Assembly (NCBI GenBank): GCA_964430565.1
Contig: CAYSFD010000050.1
Span: 1-37,852, forward strand
DNA length: 37,852 bases
Source: VBDM01 sp964430565
GTDB lineage: Bacteria > Pseudomonadota > Gammaproteobacteria > Burkholderiales > SG8-39
Reading direction: 5' to 3'
This document shows positions 21,624-30,062 of this stretch, piece after piece. The translations under genes and the position numbers were made by a program. Positions within the stretch are counted from its first letter, which is position 1; every line of letters starts with the position of its first letter. Under the pieces are notes generated by a model, which was not told where the DNA came from, did not search any database, and was given only the letters and a program-made list of their open reading frames with translations.

Positions 21624-23210
21624 TCAAATCCGCAGCGACTCGTGCGACAGGTATCGCTGCCGGAAGGTTTCAAAGGGGATCTTGTCCGCCGCCTCGATCT
21701 CGCGTTGCATCCTGATCGACCTTTCCGCGAGGCTCGTAAAGCGCGCCTCCACTTCGGCGGGCAGGGGCTCGCTCTGCAGCGCGCGCCGGTGCTCGAGCGA
21801 TTTCTCGAGGGCGAAGCGCGAGTAGGAGTTGTCGCAGCGCTCGCTCATTTCTCTCAGCATGCGCGCGGAAGGGAGCGAGTCGGGATTGTCCAAAGCCGAG
21901 ACCGCCGCCGCGAGCGCGTCGCGGTGCGCGCTCTTCTCGTTGACGGCGCCGTGCGCTTCGTCGAGCGCCCGCGCGATCGGCCCGCACTCGGCGAGCAACT
22001 GAGCGCCCCATTCGCGCAGCTCCACCGTCTCGCCATACCGGTCCAGTCGCAGGCCGCTCTCGCGGCCGCGCGAGGCGACGAGCTGCTTGTTGCGCCCGAC
22101 CGCTTCGATCTCCCTGGGCGTGTCCGGGGGGCTGTCGTAGAGCAGGCAACGCAGCAGGAACACGTTGAGAAAGCGGATCGTCCCGGGGGCGATGCCGATG
22201 GGCGAGAAGGGATCGAGGTCCATGGCGCGGACTTCGACATACTCGACGCCGCGCTCGCGCAGGGCGTGCAGCGGCCGCTCGCCCGGGCGAATGACGCGCT
22301 TGGGGCGGATGGGGCTGTAGAACTCGTTTTCGATCTGCAGGAGGCTGGTGGCGAGCTGCCTGTAACTGTCCACGCCGTCGCCCGCGACGCGGCCATCGCG
22401 GATGCCGATCGCCTCGTAGGGCGCGTAGGGCTGGGTGAGCGCGTCGTCGAGCGAGGCGGTGTAGCTCGCGAGGTCGTTGTAGCTCACCAGAAGCGAGTCC
22501 TGCGCTTCGCTCAGATAACCCAGGCGCCCCATGCGTAAAGAGGTCGCGTGCGGCAGGTAGAGCGTGCCGGGCGCGAGCTGCTCGAGGCCGTGCTTGCGGC
22601 CCTCGACGAAGCAGGCGCACACCGCGGGTGAGGCGCCGAAGAGATACAGCAGTAGCCAGGCGTGCCTGCGGAAATTTCGGATCAGCGCGAAGTAGGCCTC
22701 GTTCGGATCGTCTTTTCCCAGCAGCGCCGGCCAGGCGGCCTCGGGCAGCGAGAAGTTGTAGTGCAGGCCGGCGATCATCTGCATGCGCTTTCCGTAGCGG
22801 TGCGAGAGCCCGATGCGGTACACGGTCTTCGCCCGGCCGACGTTCGATGTTCCGTAGTGCGCGATCGGGATGGCGTTCTCGTCGGGCAGGCTGCAGGGCA
22901 TGCTCGCGCCCCACAGCAGCTCCTCCCCGATGTGGCGATAAACGAACTGGTGGATGTGCTTCATTTCCGCAAGGCACGTCTCGACGCCGGTATGCACGCC
23001 CGTGATCAGCTCGATCAGCGCCTCGCTGAAATCGGTGGTGATGTGCGGGTGTTTCAGCGCCGAGCCGAGCGCGCGCGGGTGGGGGGTAAGGGCGAGCGCG
23101 CCGTCGAGCTTGACGCGCAGGCTTTCTTTTTCGATCCCGCGCCGCAGGCTCTTGAGCACCGCGGGCGAAAGCGCGTGAAGGCGCTGCTGGAAGTTGCTTG
23201 GGATGTCCAT
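21624..23210 (-). CDS. gshA: Glutamate-cysteine ligase
   Basis: A 528-residue enzyme of the gamma-proteobacterial (E. coli) GshA class, catalysing ATP-dependent joining of glutamate and cysteine, the first step of glutathione synthesis. Diagnostic blocks: LRRGIEKESLRV near residue 23, HPHITTDFSEALIELITG, PCSLPDENAIPIAHYGTSNV, HRYGKRMQMIAGLHYNFSLP, then VEVRAMDLDPFSPIGI. The length is normal, with no truncation. gshB is not adjacent. There is no evident Shine-Dalgarno before ATG 23210. Confidence 0.96.
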   Translation of the reverse strand: MDIPSNFQQRLHALSPAVLKSLRRGIEKESLRVKLDGALALTPHPRALGSALKHPHITTDFSEALIELITGVHTGVETCLAEMKHIHQFVYRHIGEELLWGASMPCSLPDENAIPIAHYGTSNVGRAKTVYRIGLSHRYGKRMQMIAGLHYNFSLPEAAWPALLGKDDPNEAYFALIRNFRRHAWLLLYLFGASPAVCACFVEGRKHGLEQLAPGTLYLPHATSLRMGRLGYLSEAQDSLLVSYNDLASYTASLDDALTQPYAPYEAIGIRDGRVAGDGVDSYRQLATSLLQIENEFYSPIRPKRVIRPGERPLHALRERGVEYVEVRAMDLDPFSPIGIAPGTIRFLNVFLLRCLLYDSPPDTPREIEAVGRNKQLVASRGRESGLRLDRYGETVELREWGAQLLAECGPIARALDEAHGAVNEKSAHRDALAAAVSALDNPDSLPSARMLREMSERCDNSYSRFALEKSLEHRRALQSEPLPAEVEARFTSLAERSIRMQREIEAADKIPFETFRQRYLSHESLRI

Positions 23211-23303
23211 TCGAGCGGGGGTCAGACTCTCATTCCTGGAAACTCAAGCTCCGGTGCTCTGAACGGCGCGGTGATAGCATGGAGATCCGTCGACTTTTCC
23301 GGG

Positions 23304-24266
23304 ATGACGTCTTTGCTCCGCACCGCAATTCTCGCAGTGCTCGCGCTCGCGCTGCACGTCGCGCCGGCTTCCGCGCAATCTTATCCGACCAAGCCAATCC
23401 GTGTCCTTCTTCCTTTCGCAGGCGGCACCGATGCCGTGGCGCGTCTGCTCGCGCTCAAGCTCGCTCCGGCGCTTGGCCAGCAGGTGCTCCCCGAGCAGCG
23501 CCTGGGCGCGGGCGGCAACATCGCGCACCGCGCGGCGGCCGAGGCCGCGCCGGACGGCTACACGCTGCTCATGGCGGCGCCACCGCTGGTCATCAATCCG
23601 CACCTTAATCCCAAGGCGGGTTTCGACCCGCTGCGCGATTTCGCGGCGATCGCGCTCCTCACCGCGATTCCCAACGTGCTGGTGGTGCATCCGAAGGTCG
23701 AGGCAAAGAACCTCGCCGGGTTGATCGAGCTTGCGCGCGCGGCGCCGGGAAAGCTCACCTACGGCTCGGGCGGCGTGGGCTCGGCGAACCATCTCGCAGC
23801 GGAGCTTTTGAAGTCGATGACGAGGATCGATCTCCTGCACGTGCCCTATAAGAGCGCGACCACTGCGCTCACGGGGCTCCTCGCCGGCGAGGTCAACGTC
23901 GTTATCGTCGCCGCATCGAGTGCCGCGCCCTACGTCAAGGATGGCAGGCTGCGCTCATTCGCCGTGCTCGATGCGAAGCGCTCCTCGGCGATGCCCGAGG
24001 TGCCGACCTCCGCCGAGGCCGGAACGCCGCTCGTCGCGGTGAACTGGTACGTGCTGCTCGCGCCCGCGGCTACGCCGCGTGCGATCGTCGAGCGGCTGAA
24101 TGTCGAGTCGGTGAAGGCGATGAACTCGGCCGACATCCGCGAGCGCCTCGCGGGTTTGGGAGGCGAGCCGCTTTCGGGTGCGCCCGAAGACGCGGCGGTA
24201 TTCCTGCGCCGCGAGTACGATCAGTGGGGAAAAGTAATCCGCGAGGCGGGGATCAGGGCGGAGTGA
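23304..24266 (+). CDS. Bug/TctC-family periplasmic solute receptor
   Basis: A 320-residue tripartite-tricarboxylate-type binding protein. Signal peptide LLRTAILAVLALALHVAPAS with cleavage after AQS-type residues near 25, then YPTKPIRVLLPFAGGTDAVA, the first ligand-binding loop of Bug proteins, GAGGNIAHRAAAEAAPDGYT, and TYGSGGVGSANHLAAELLKS. It captures a carboxylate in the periplasm. No TctAB permease genes are adjacent, as is usual for the many orphan Bug receptors of Burkholderiales. ATG 23304 was chosen because the signal peptide begins here; in-frame codons upstream are not homologous-looking. Confidence 0.92.
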   Translation: MTSLLRTAILAVLALALHVAPASAQSYPTKPIRVLLPFAGGTDAVARLLALKLAPALGQQVLPEQRLGAGGNIAHRAAAEAAPDGYTLLMAAPPLVINPHLNPKAGFDPLRDFAAIALLTAIPNVLVVHPKVEAKNLAGLIELARAAPGKLTYGSGGVGSANHLAAELLKSMTRIDLLHVPYKSATTALTGLLAGEVNVVIVAASSAAPYVKDGRLRSFAVLDAKRSSAMPEVPTSAEAGTPLVAVNWYVLLAPAATPRAIVERLNVESVKAMNSADIRERLAGLGGEPLSGAPEDAAVFLRREYDQWGKVIREAGIRAE

Positions 24267-24277
24267 CCACCCCGGGG

Positions 24278-24294
24278 TGCCGCCGCAGGCGGCA
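24278..24294. repeat. Perfect 7-bp hairpin after the TctC gene
   Basis: TGCCGCC (24278-24284) and GGCGGCA (24288-24294) with a 3-nt loop, following GACCACCCCGG, which begins like the repeats at 27051 and 27803. No T-run follows, so an intrinsic terminator is not supported. Confidence 0.5.
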
Positions 24295-24395
24295 GGGCGG
24301 TGTCTTTCGCCGAAGCGGCCGGGCCCCAAGGCAAGAGGGAGGAGAAGTCCCCGCACCTTGCGTAGCCCGGCGCCGCGGTTTTCTGTTCTATCCCA

Positions 24396-24591
24396 TCAGT
24401 CGATCGCGTTGGCGAACACGACGTAACGCAGCGGCCCGCCGGCGCGGACCGCGTGGAACGGGTAGCAGGTGATGAGTGTCATGCGCGTTGCGCCGTCCTG
24501 CCGCGCCACCCAGATTTCCTATTCGTCGAGCACTTCGGCCGCCAAGGAGAACGAACAGCGCCACAACAGCGAGGGAGAGCTTGCGCGCGAG
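24396..24591 (-). pseudogene. Class GN (proteobacterial) sortase remnant
   Basis: The minus strand encodes the sortase C-terminus: AAEVLDE, a TAG (24521-24519), then EIWVARQDGATRMTLITCYP and FHAVRAGGPLRYVVFANAID, stop at 24398-24396. TLITCYPF contains the catalytic cysteine and GGPLRYVV the following strand with the active-site Arg. In another frame just upstream, ARKLSLAVVALFVLL is the N-terminal membrane anchor. The central catalytic-His region is missing. A nonsense codon and a deletion/frameshift inactivate it. Confidence 0.7.
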
Positions 24592-24831
24592 ACTCGTCCC
24601 CTCCGGCCGCCCGAGCGATGGCGGAGTGGGGATCCATGGCAGCGCGCATTCGATTCCGAGCGGGACTCGGTCGGAGACCCTGCGGTATAGGGTTTTCATG
24701 ACCATGCTAGAAGCTCCGCAAGAAGCGTGCCCCAACCGGACGCCTCAAAAAAAGCAGCAGGCATAGCAACTTGCCGCTTTGCAGCAAAAAACATAGGGAT
24801 CGCGAATCGCAACAAGAACGTCGGGCACTTG

Positions 24832-24951
24832 TCAGGGTCTCGCGGCTCTCAGCCCTTCGCGCAGGCCAAGCGCGATCTTGAGATCCGCGTCCACGGGCCA
24901 GGCGGGCGTGCGGTCGATCGCGATCAGGCTCGTGTATTTGGTGACCAGGGC
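24832..24951 (-). pseudogene. C-terminal remnant of the sortase target protein
   Basis: On the minus strand, ALVTKYTSLIAIDRTPAWP and then VDADLKIALGLREGLRAARP match the C-terminal region after the VWA domain of proteobacterial sortase-target (VIT/VWA) proteins, where LVSxYTSLVAVDxTPARP-like sequence is characteristic. It lies just upstream of the sortase remnant in the usual order (target, then sortase). Everything N-terminal has been replaced at about 24950 by an unrelated ABC-protein fragment, marking a deletion junction. The membrane-anchor/sorting signal is not seen. Confidence 0.55.
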
Positions 24952-25086
24952 GTGACGCGCGGGCTGGAGATACTGCGCAATTACGACATGGGCGGATACG
25001 TCGTCGACTTCTCGCCGACCAAGCACAACGGCTCGAGGTTTGTCGACCTCTCCATGATCGGCGCGACGGGCGAACTGATCTACTGA
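24949..25086 (+). pseudogene. C-terminal fragment of a branched-chain-type ABC substrate-binding protein
   Basis: GLEILRNYDMGGYVVDFSPT followed by KHNGSRFVDLSMIGATGELI is the C-terminus of a Peripla_BP_6 (LivK-like) receptor. Only about 45 residues remain, ending at TGA 25084-25086 before a strong terminator. It abuts the sortase-target remnant head-on at about 24950. Confidence 0.65.
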
Positions 25087-25105
25087 CCCGGCGGACTCTC
25101 CTCAG

Positions 25106-25139
25106 GCGGCCGGGGCCTCGCGTTTCCGGCCGCTTTTTT
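25106..25139 (+). terminator. Intrinsic terminator
   Basis: Stem GCGGCCGG (25106-25113) / CCGGCCGC (25126-25133) followed by six T (25134-25139). It terminated the ABC receptor gene whose fragment precedes it. Confidence 0.85.
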
Positions 25140-25291
25140 GGCGAGAAAGAGCTGCGGAGCCTCGCCGCCGAGCGGGGCGAACCGCAATCCGACGAGGGCA
25201 GCGAGTCCACGCTGATCATCGACCGCAAGGAATCGGCCGGGCGACGCGAGACCGAAGAGGTCGGCGAGATCCTTAGAGGCGTGGAGCGCAC

Positions 25292-25443
25292 GACATCGCG
25301 CATCTGGTCACGGCGCAGAACGCGGGCGACGAGATCGGCGATCCGTCGCGCAGCTTCTCGGCGATGCTCGGCAAGCTCTCTCGCAGCACCACGCCTACCT
25401 GGAAAGCATGGCGAGCCGTCTCCCGCACGAGCTGCGCACGCCG
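25292..25443 (+). pseudogene. Histidine kinase remnant (HAMP-HisKA)
   Basis: One frame gives the HAMP end DIAHLVTAQNAGDEIGDPSR followed by SFSAMLGKLS. After a 2-nt shift near 25381 the next frame gives SQHHAYLESMASRLPHELRT, containing the H-box (HELRTP at 25426-25443), and then homology stops. The sequence resembles the kinase of the dedicated proteobacterial sortase system, in keeping with the neighbouring sortase debris. ATP-binding domain absent. Confidence 0.6.
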
Positions 25444-25481
25444 CACGGCACAGATCGCCGCTTGGTCGGCGGTGCATACTT

Positions 25482-25487
25482 TATAAT
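25482..25487 (+). promoter_or_regulatory. -10 element upstream of glpD
   Basis: Perfect TATAAT 37 nt before the GTG start. The nearest -35-like TTGGTC (25462-25467) is only 14 nt away, so the -35 is uncertain. Confidence 0.4.
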
Positions 25488-25524
25488 CCGCCGAGTCCTT
25501 CACCCCCGGAGCGGCAACTCCCTC

Positions 25525-27048
25525 GTGGAATCCAGCGAGCGCTACGACCTGCTTATTGTCGGCGGCGGCATCAACGGTGCGGGCATCGCGCGCGACGCCG
25601 CCGGTCGAGGCCTGAAGGTGCTGCTGGTCGAGCAGAACGACCTCGCTTCGGGCACCTCGTCGGCCTCGACCAAGCTCATCCACGGGGGCCTGCGGTATTT
25701 GGAGTACTTCGAATTCCGCCTCGTGGCCGAGGCGCTCGCGGAGCGCGAGACGCTGCTCCGGATCGCCCCCCATATCGTCTGGCCTCTGGAGTTCGTGCTG
25801 CCGCATGAATCGCACCTGAGGCCCGCGTGGATGATCCGCACCGGGCTCTTTCTCTACGACCACCTCGGGCACGGCATTCTCAACTTCGGGAATACCAGCT
25901 CGCTGCCGAGATCGAAGAGCGTGAGGCTCACGCCCAACGGTTATGGCGCGGGCCTGAAACCGGAGTTCGGGCGCGGTTTTGTCTACTACGACTGCTGGGT
26001 GGACGACGCGCGCCTGGTCGTGCTCAACGCGCGTTCGGCGGCGGCGCACGGTGCGACGATCCTCACGCGCACCCGGTTCGTGTCTGCGCAGCGCAAGGGC
26101 GACGAGTGGATCGCGACGCTCGACGGGGAACCGGAGGGCAGGCGCGAACTGCGCGCGAGCGCGATCGTGAACGCGGCGGGGCCTTGGGTGAGACAGGTGC
26201 TCGACGAGGCGCTCAAGATCAAGCTTTCCGCATCGGTGCGCCTGGTGAAGGGCAGCCACATCGTGGTGCCGCGCATTCACGAGGAGCACCACGCTTTTAT
26301 CCTGCAGAACCCGGACCGCCGCGTGATCTTCCTCATTCCCTACGAGCGGCAATTCACGCTCGTCGGCACGACCGACGTTCCAATTTCGCGCGACGAGTAC
26401 CGGACCCGGATTTCGCGAGAGGAGGTCGCCTACCTCTGCGATACGGCAAGCCGCTACACGGCGAAGCCCATCAACCCCGGCATGGTGGTGTGGAGCTACT
26501 CGGGTGTGCGCCCGCTGTACGACGACGGCAGCGAAAATCCTTCCGCCGTGACGCGCGATTACCATCTGCTGCTCGATACAGCATCGGGAACGGGCGGCGC
26601 TCCCGTGCTCTCCGTGTTCGGTGGCAAGATCACCACTTACCGCAGGCTCGCCGAGCAAGCGATGGAGAAACTCTACGGGAAGTCCCCCAGCAACTCCGCC
26701 TGGACGCACAGGGAGCCGCTCCCCGGCGGTGATCTGGGTTGGCAGAGCTTTCGCGGGCTGCTCCTTGAGTACCGCGGGCGCTTTCCGCGGCTGCCGAAAG
26801 TCTGGCTCGCGCGGTTGCTGCGCCGGCACGGCGCGCTCGCGGGGGAGATCATCGGCGACGCGCACGATGAGGGCGGGCTCGGCCGCAATTTCGGAGGCGG
26901 CCTGTATGAGTGCGAGCTCGAGTATCTCGTCAGGAATGAGTGGGCGCGCGAAGCCGAGGACGTGCTGTGGCGGCGCACCAAGTGCGGGCTGCACATGAGC
27001 GCCGAGGAGCAGGCGGGCGTGCGCGAATGGCTGGCGGCAAGGGCGTGA
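25525..27048 (+). CDS. glpD: Glycerol-3-phosphate dehydrogenase (FAD)
   Basis: A 507-residue FAD enzyme oxidising sn-glycerol-3-phosphate to dihydroxyacetone phosphate at the inner membrane, feeding electrons to quinone. Visible blocks: FAD motif YDLLIVGGGINGAGIARDAA (residues 7-26), DLASGTSSASTKLIHGGLRY, VNAAGPWVRQVLDE, RRVIFLIPYERQFTLVGTTD, YSGVRPLYDD and LSVFGGKITTYRRLAE, with the C-terminal helical cap after 390. GTG 25525 is the start that gives the family's usual N-terminus. No glpK or glpF is adjacent. It begins directly after the kinase remnant, so its old upstream region was probably replaced by the deletions there. Confidence 0.95.
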   Translation: MESSERYDLLIVGGGINGAGIARDAAGRGLKVLLVEQNDLASGTSSASTKLIHGGLRYLEYFEFRLVAEALAERETLLRIAPHIVWPLEFVLPHESHLRPAWMIRTGLFLYDHLGHGILNFGNTSSLPRSKSVRLTPNGYGAGLKPEFGRGFVYYDCWVDDARLVVLNARSAAAHGATILTRTRFVSAQRKGDEWIATLDGEPEGRRELRASAIVNAAGPWVRQVLDEALKIKLSASVRLVKGSHIVVPRIHEEHHAFILQNPDRRVIFLIPYERQFTLVGTTDVPISRDEYRTRISREEVAYLCDTASRYTAKPINPGMVVWSYSGVRPLYDDGSENPSAVTRDYHLLLDTASGTGGAPVLSVFGGKITTYRRLAEQAMEKLYGKSPSNSAWTHREPLPGGDLGWQSFRGLLLEYRGRFPRLPKVWLARLLRRHGALAGEIIGDAHDEGGLGRNFGGGLYECELEYLVRNEWAREAEDVLWRRTKCGLHMSAEEQAGVREWLAARA

Positions 27049-27050
27049 GG

Positions 27051-27180
27051 GACCACCCCGGCGCTTCGCGCCACCTTTCCGGCCAGCCACGCTGCAGCGT
27101 GGCTGGCGTTCGGCGGCTCGGACGCGCGCAGGCGCGTCCTTCGAAACCCCGCCTCACCCTCAAGATGAGGAAGGGAAAAA
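27051..27180. repeat. Composite palindromic repeat after glpD
   Basis: Begins with the 26-nt sequence 27051-27076 that is identical to 27803-27828 (GACCACCCCGG...CGCCACCT). It then holds a perfect 26-bp palindrome (27082-27107, half-site GCCAGCCACGCTG), a GGACGCGC/GCGCGTCC hairpin (27120-27139) and a CCTCA-type hairpin near 27150-27170. No T-run for a terminator in the glpD direction. Confidence 0.7.
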
Positions 27181-27187
27181 GCGAGCC

Positions 27188-27724
27188 TCAGGCGATGTAC
27201 CAGAAGTAATACGTGGCGAAACCGAGCAGCGCGGTGAGCCAGTAGCCGGCGAGCGCAGCGCGCATCAGGTTCTTCCACCACGAAACGTGCAGGCTGCGCG
27301 GGAGCACGTTGTTCATCTGCAGCACGATCCACAAGCCCGCGAGTGCGGTAAGCGTTCCTACGCCGGCGTGCAGCCAACTCACGCCGACGCGCCAATCGGC
27401 GAGATCGCTCGCGTTGGAAATCTTTACGTCCTGCATGGAGCCCGCCATTACGAGCGCGATCAAGCCGATGTTGAGGATGACCCAGGTCGTCTGGTTGACC
27501 TGGTGCGCGTCGATGTTGCCGCGCCGCGCCAGCAGGAATCCGTAGCTCAAGCCCGCGACGAGGAAGATCTCGAGAATCAGATTAGCGTCGGCGATCAGCG
27601 GACCCGGGCCGAAGAAACCGGGCTTGCCCTCCATGTCAGCAAGATCGATCCCGATCACCCAGGCGAGCGAGCCTGCGACCATGACGGCGGCGGTGACGAT
27701 TGCAGAACGGTTCCCGGCGGCCAT
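27188..27724 (-). CDS. DUF420-like integral membrane protein
   Basis: A 178-residue protein with about five membrane helices: IVTAAVMVAGSLAWVIGI, LILEIFLVAGLSYGFLLA, TWVILNIGLIALVMAGSM, GVGTLTALAGLWIVLQM and a last one ending LLGFATYYFW. Loops include RRGNIDAHQVNQTTW and VSWLHAGVG, whose histidines recall DUF420 and other small haem/Cu-related membrane proteins. Function unknown. Start ATG 27724 has GGAGGAG in front. The flanks on both sides are repeat elements. Confidence 0.65.
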   Translation of the reverse strand: MAAGNRSAIVTAAVMVAGSLAWVIGIDLADMEGKPGFFGPGPLIADANLILEIFLVAGLSYGFLLARRGNIDAHQVNQTTWVILNIGLIALVMAGSMQDVKISNASDLADWRVGVSWLHAGVGTLTALAGLWIVLQMNNVLPRSLHVSWWKNLMRAALAGYWLTALLGFATYYFWYIA

Positions 27725-27743
27725 GACTCCTCCGTCTATTTTT

Positions 27744-27848
27744 CCCCTCCTCTCATGAGGAGGGGTGCCGGCTCAGCCGGCGGGGTGGTCTCAGTGGTGA
27801 TCGACCACCCCGGCGCTTCGCGCCACCTCTCCTTAAAGAAAGGAGGGG
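27744..27848. repeat. 105-bp palindromic MITE-like element
   Basis: Ends with matching inverted termini (CCCCTCCT at the left, AGGAGGGG at the right). Inside are CCCCTCCTC/GAGGAGGGG (27744-27765), GCCGGC hairpins, GGGGTGGTC/GACCACCCC, and the 26-nt block shared with 27051-27076. It looks like a small non-autonomous palindromic element inserted between two minus-strand genes. Confidence 0.65.
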
Positions 27849-27862
27849 ATGCTTAAACCCGC

Positions 27863-29086
27863 TCAGACTACGCCATCGGCGCGCAGCTTGGCGATCTCCG
27901 CGTCACCGAGCTTGAGCACGCCGCCCAGGATTTCCTCGGTGTGCTGGCCGAGCGTCGGCGGAGCAAGCGCGTGCTCGACCGGCGTCTCCGAGAACCGCAT
28001 CGGGCTGCGCACCAGTGAAACCGTACCCGCGGTCGGATGCGGCAGTTCGATCCGCAGTCCGCGCGCGATCGCCTGCGGCTCCTGGAACACCTGATCGAGC
28101 GTGTTGATCGGGCCGTTCGGCACACCGGCCGCTTCGAGCGTTTCGACCCAGTGCCGCGTCGGGCGTTTCGCGACAATCTCGGAGAGAATCCTTGTCAGTT
28201 CGGCGCGGTTCTCGACGCGCTTACCGTTGGTGGCAAAGCGCGAATCGTCGGCGAGGTGCGCGCAGCCCGCCACCCCACAGAATTTTCGGAACTGGCCGTC
28301 GTTGCCGCAGGCGACGATCACGTCGCCGTCGGCCGTCCTGAAGGGCTGGTAAGGCACGATGTTGGGATGCGCGTTGCCCAGGCGCGCGGGCGCCTTGCCC
28401 GTCGCCAGGAAATTCGCACCCTGGTTGGCGAGCACGGCCGCCGACGCATCGAGGAGCGCGAGGTCGAGATGCTGGCCGGCTCCGGTTTCGGCGCGGCTCG
28501 CGAGCGCGGCGCACACCGCGACCGCGGCGTACATGCCGGTGATGATGTCGGAGATTGGGATTCCCGCCTTCTGCGGTCCGCCGCCGGGAAGCTCGTCGCG
28601 CTCGCCGGTGACGCTCATCAAGCCACTCATGCCCTGGATCATGAAGTCGTAGCCGGGCCGCTCGCGCCAGGGCCCGGTCTGGCCGAAGCCGGTGACCGAG
28701 CAGTAGATGAGCTTCGGGTTGATCTTCTTCAGATCGCCGTAGCCGAGGCCATAGCGATCGAGATCGCCGAACTTGTAGTTCTCGAGCAGCACGTCGCATT
28801 TCGCCGCGAGCTCGCGCACGATTTTCTGGCCCTCGGGCCTCGAGAGATTCACCGTGATCGATTTCTTCCCGCGGTTGGCGCAGGCGAAATAGGCCGACTC
28901 GGCCGTGTCCTTGCCGCTCGGGTCCTTGAGCCACGGCGGCCCGAAAGCGCGCGAGTCGTCCCCCGTCTTCGGTCGCTCGACTTTGAAGACCTCCGCGCCC
29001 AGGTCGGCGAGGATCTGTCCGGCCCAGGGACCCGCGAGCACGCGCGAGAGATCGAGGACGCGGATGTGCGAAAGTGGTCCCGCCAT
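27863..29086 (-). CDS. Class III (CaiB/BaiF) CoA-transferase
   Basis: A 407-residue family III acyl-CoA:carboxylate CoA-transferase. Blocks: IRVLDLSRVLAGPWAGQILA (residues 8-27), GAEVFKVERPKTGDDSRAFG, CANRGKKSITVNL, LLENYKFGDLDRYGLGYGDL, IYCSVTGFGQTGPW, and LALLDASAAVLANQ with D near 200, which aligns with the covalent catalytic aspartate. It moves CoA between carboxylic acids, activating a substrate for catabolism. It is separate from the second transferase at 34767 and not closely similar in sequence. Start ATG 29086. The surrounding genes (Bug receptors, acyl-CoA dehydrogenase) fit organic-acid use. Confidence 0.94.
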   Translation of the reverse strand: MAGPLSHIRVLDLSRVLAGPWAGQILADLGAEVFKVERPKTGDDSRAFGPPWLKDPSGKDTAESAYFACANRGKKSITVNLSRPEGQKIVRELAAKCDVLLENYKFGDLDRYGLGYGDLKKINPKLIYCSVTGFGQTGPWRERPGYDFMIQGMSGLMSVTGERDELPGGGPQKAGIPISDIITGMYAAVAVCAALASRAETGAGQHLDLALLDASAAVLANQGANFLATGKAPARLGNAHPNIVPYQPFRTADGDVIVACGNDGQFRKFCGVAGCAHLADDSRFATNGKRVENRAELTRILSEIVAKRPTRHWVETLEAAGVPNGPINTLDQVFQEPQAIARGLRIELPHPTAGTVSLVRSPMRFSETPVEHALAPPTLGQHTEEILGGVLKLGDAEIAKLRADGVV

Positions 29087-29255
29087 GGATTCAAGCCCTC
29101 AAAGCCTGGTTACAGACCGGCGCGGAGAAATGAAACATGTAAAAACAGAATGCATTTTCTTCTTGAGGGGAACTTTTACCCCGAGTATTTTATCCGAAAG
29201 TTTCTCGGCGCCTGTACGCGACGCTAGAATGGAGCCAGAGTTCACGGAGAACGGA

Positions 29256-30017
29256 ATGCGATTTTTTCGATGGCGGGCGTTGCTCGCCGCCGCCTTGTGC
29301 GCGCCGCTCATCGCGCTTGCGCAGCAGCAGCCGTCCAACTACGCGAGGGAGAAGCGCTGGGCGGAAGAGATCGTGCCGGCGCTCGTCGTGGGCGAAGCGG
29401 TATGGCTCGAGGCGCCGCGCACGGAGAAATTCCTCGGCATCCACACCGAGGTGAAGGACGCAAAGGCCGCGATTATCCTGGCGCATGGCCTGGGCGTGCA
29501 CCCCGATTACGGCCTGATCGGCGAGCTGCGCACGCGGCTCGCCGATGCAGGCTACACCACGCTCTCGATCCAGATGCCGATCCTCGCCGCGGATGCGCCC
29601 GCCGCACGCTACCCGGTCTTGTTCTGGGAAGCCGATGCCCGGTTCGCCGCGGCGGTGTCTTTTTTGTGGCGCAAGAACCAGCGCAGGGTCGTGTTGGTGT
29701 CGCACAGCCTGGGCTCGCGCATGGCGAATCATTACATCGTCGCGCACTCGCGGGTTCCACTCTCGGGCTGGGTCTCTCTTTCGATCTCGAGCGGCGAGTT
29801 CACGGGGCTCAAGCGCACGAGCTTTCCTGTGTTCGATGTGTACGCGGAGAAGGACTTGGACATGGTGCTGCAGGGAGCGCAGAAACGGGCCGCGGTGCTC
29901 AAGCGCACGCGCGGCTCGAGCCAGGCGATGGTCTTCGGCACGGACCATCACTTCGCCGGGAAAGAGAAAGAGCTCGTTTCGCTGATCCGGCTCCTTCTCG
30001 AAGGCGAACGTAAATGA
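29256..30017 (+). CDS. Exported alpha/beta-hydrolase-like (DUF3530) protein
   Basis: A 253-residue protein with an N-terminal signal (MRFFRWRALLAAALCAPLIA, then LAQQ). The hydrolase-like body has AAIILAHGLGVHPDYGLIGE (oxyanion region), a nucleophile elbow VVLVSHSLGSRM with Ser in GHSxG-like context, SFPVFDVYAEKD (Asp) and FGTDHHFAGKE (His), so the triad appears possible. It resembles DUF3530 proteins. The ATG at 29256 is favoured over 29229 because GGAGA precedes it and the signal peptide follows at once. A strong terminator follows the stop. Confidence 0.75.
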   Translation: MRFFRWRALLAAALCAPLIALAQQQPSNYAREKRWAEEIVPALVVGEAVWLEAPRTEKFLGIHTEVKDAKAAIILAHGLGVHPDYGLIGELRTRLADAGYTTLSIQMPILAADAPAARYPVLFWEADARFAAAVSFLWRKNQRRVVLVSHSLGSRMANHYIVAHSRVPLSGWVSLSISSGEFTGLKRTSFPVFDVYAEKDLDMVLQGAQKRAAVLKRTRGSSQAMVFGTDHHFAGKEKELVSLIRLLLEGERK

Positions 30018-30020
30018 AAA

Positions 30021-30044
30021 GCCCCGCTCGCGCGGGGCTTTTTT
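30021..30044. terminator. Intrinsic terminator between convergent genes
   Basis: Stem GCCCCGC (30021-30027) / GCGGGGC (30032-30038), loop TCGC, T-run 30039-30044. An A-run precedes the stem, so it can work in both directions for the convergent hydrolase and TctC genes. Confidence 0.9.
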
Positions 30045-30062
30045 CGAGACGTCGGATCGGGG

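Noticed and set aside
21642..22538. 298-residue plus-strand frame opposite gshA
   Set aside because: Antisense shadow; gshA is full-length with all family blocks.
24707..25477. 256-residue minus-strand frame across the sortase debris
   Set aside because: Arg/Ser/Cys-rich composition; real homology fragments lie in other frames here.
27744..27765. Hairpin CCCCTCCTC/GAGGAGGGG as an intrinsic terminator for the CoA-transferase
   Set aside because: Read in the transcription direction it is followed by an A-run, not a T-run; it is part of the palindromic repeat element.
28037..29227. 396-residue plus-strand frame opposite the CoA-transferase
   Set aside because: Antisense shadow with low-complexity composition and no recognisable domain.
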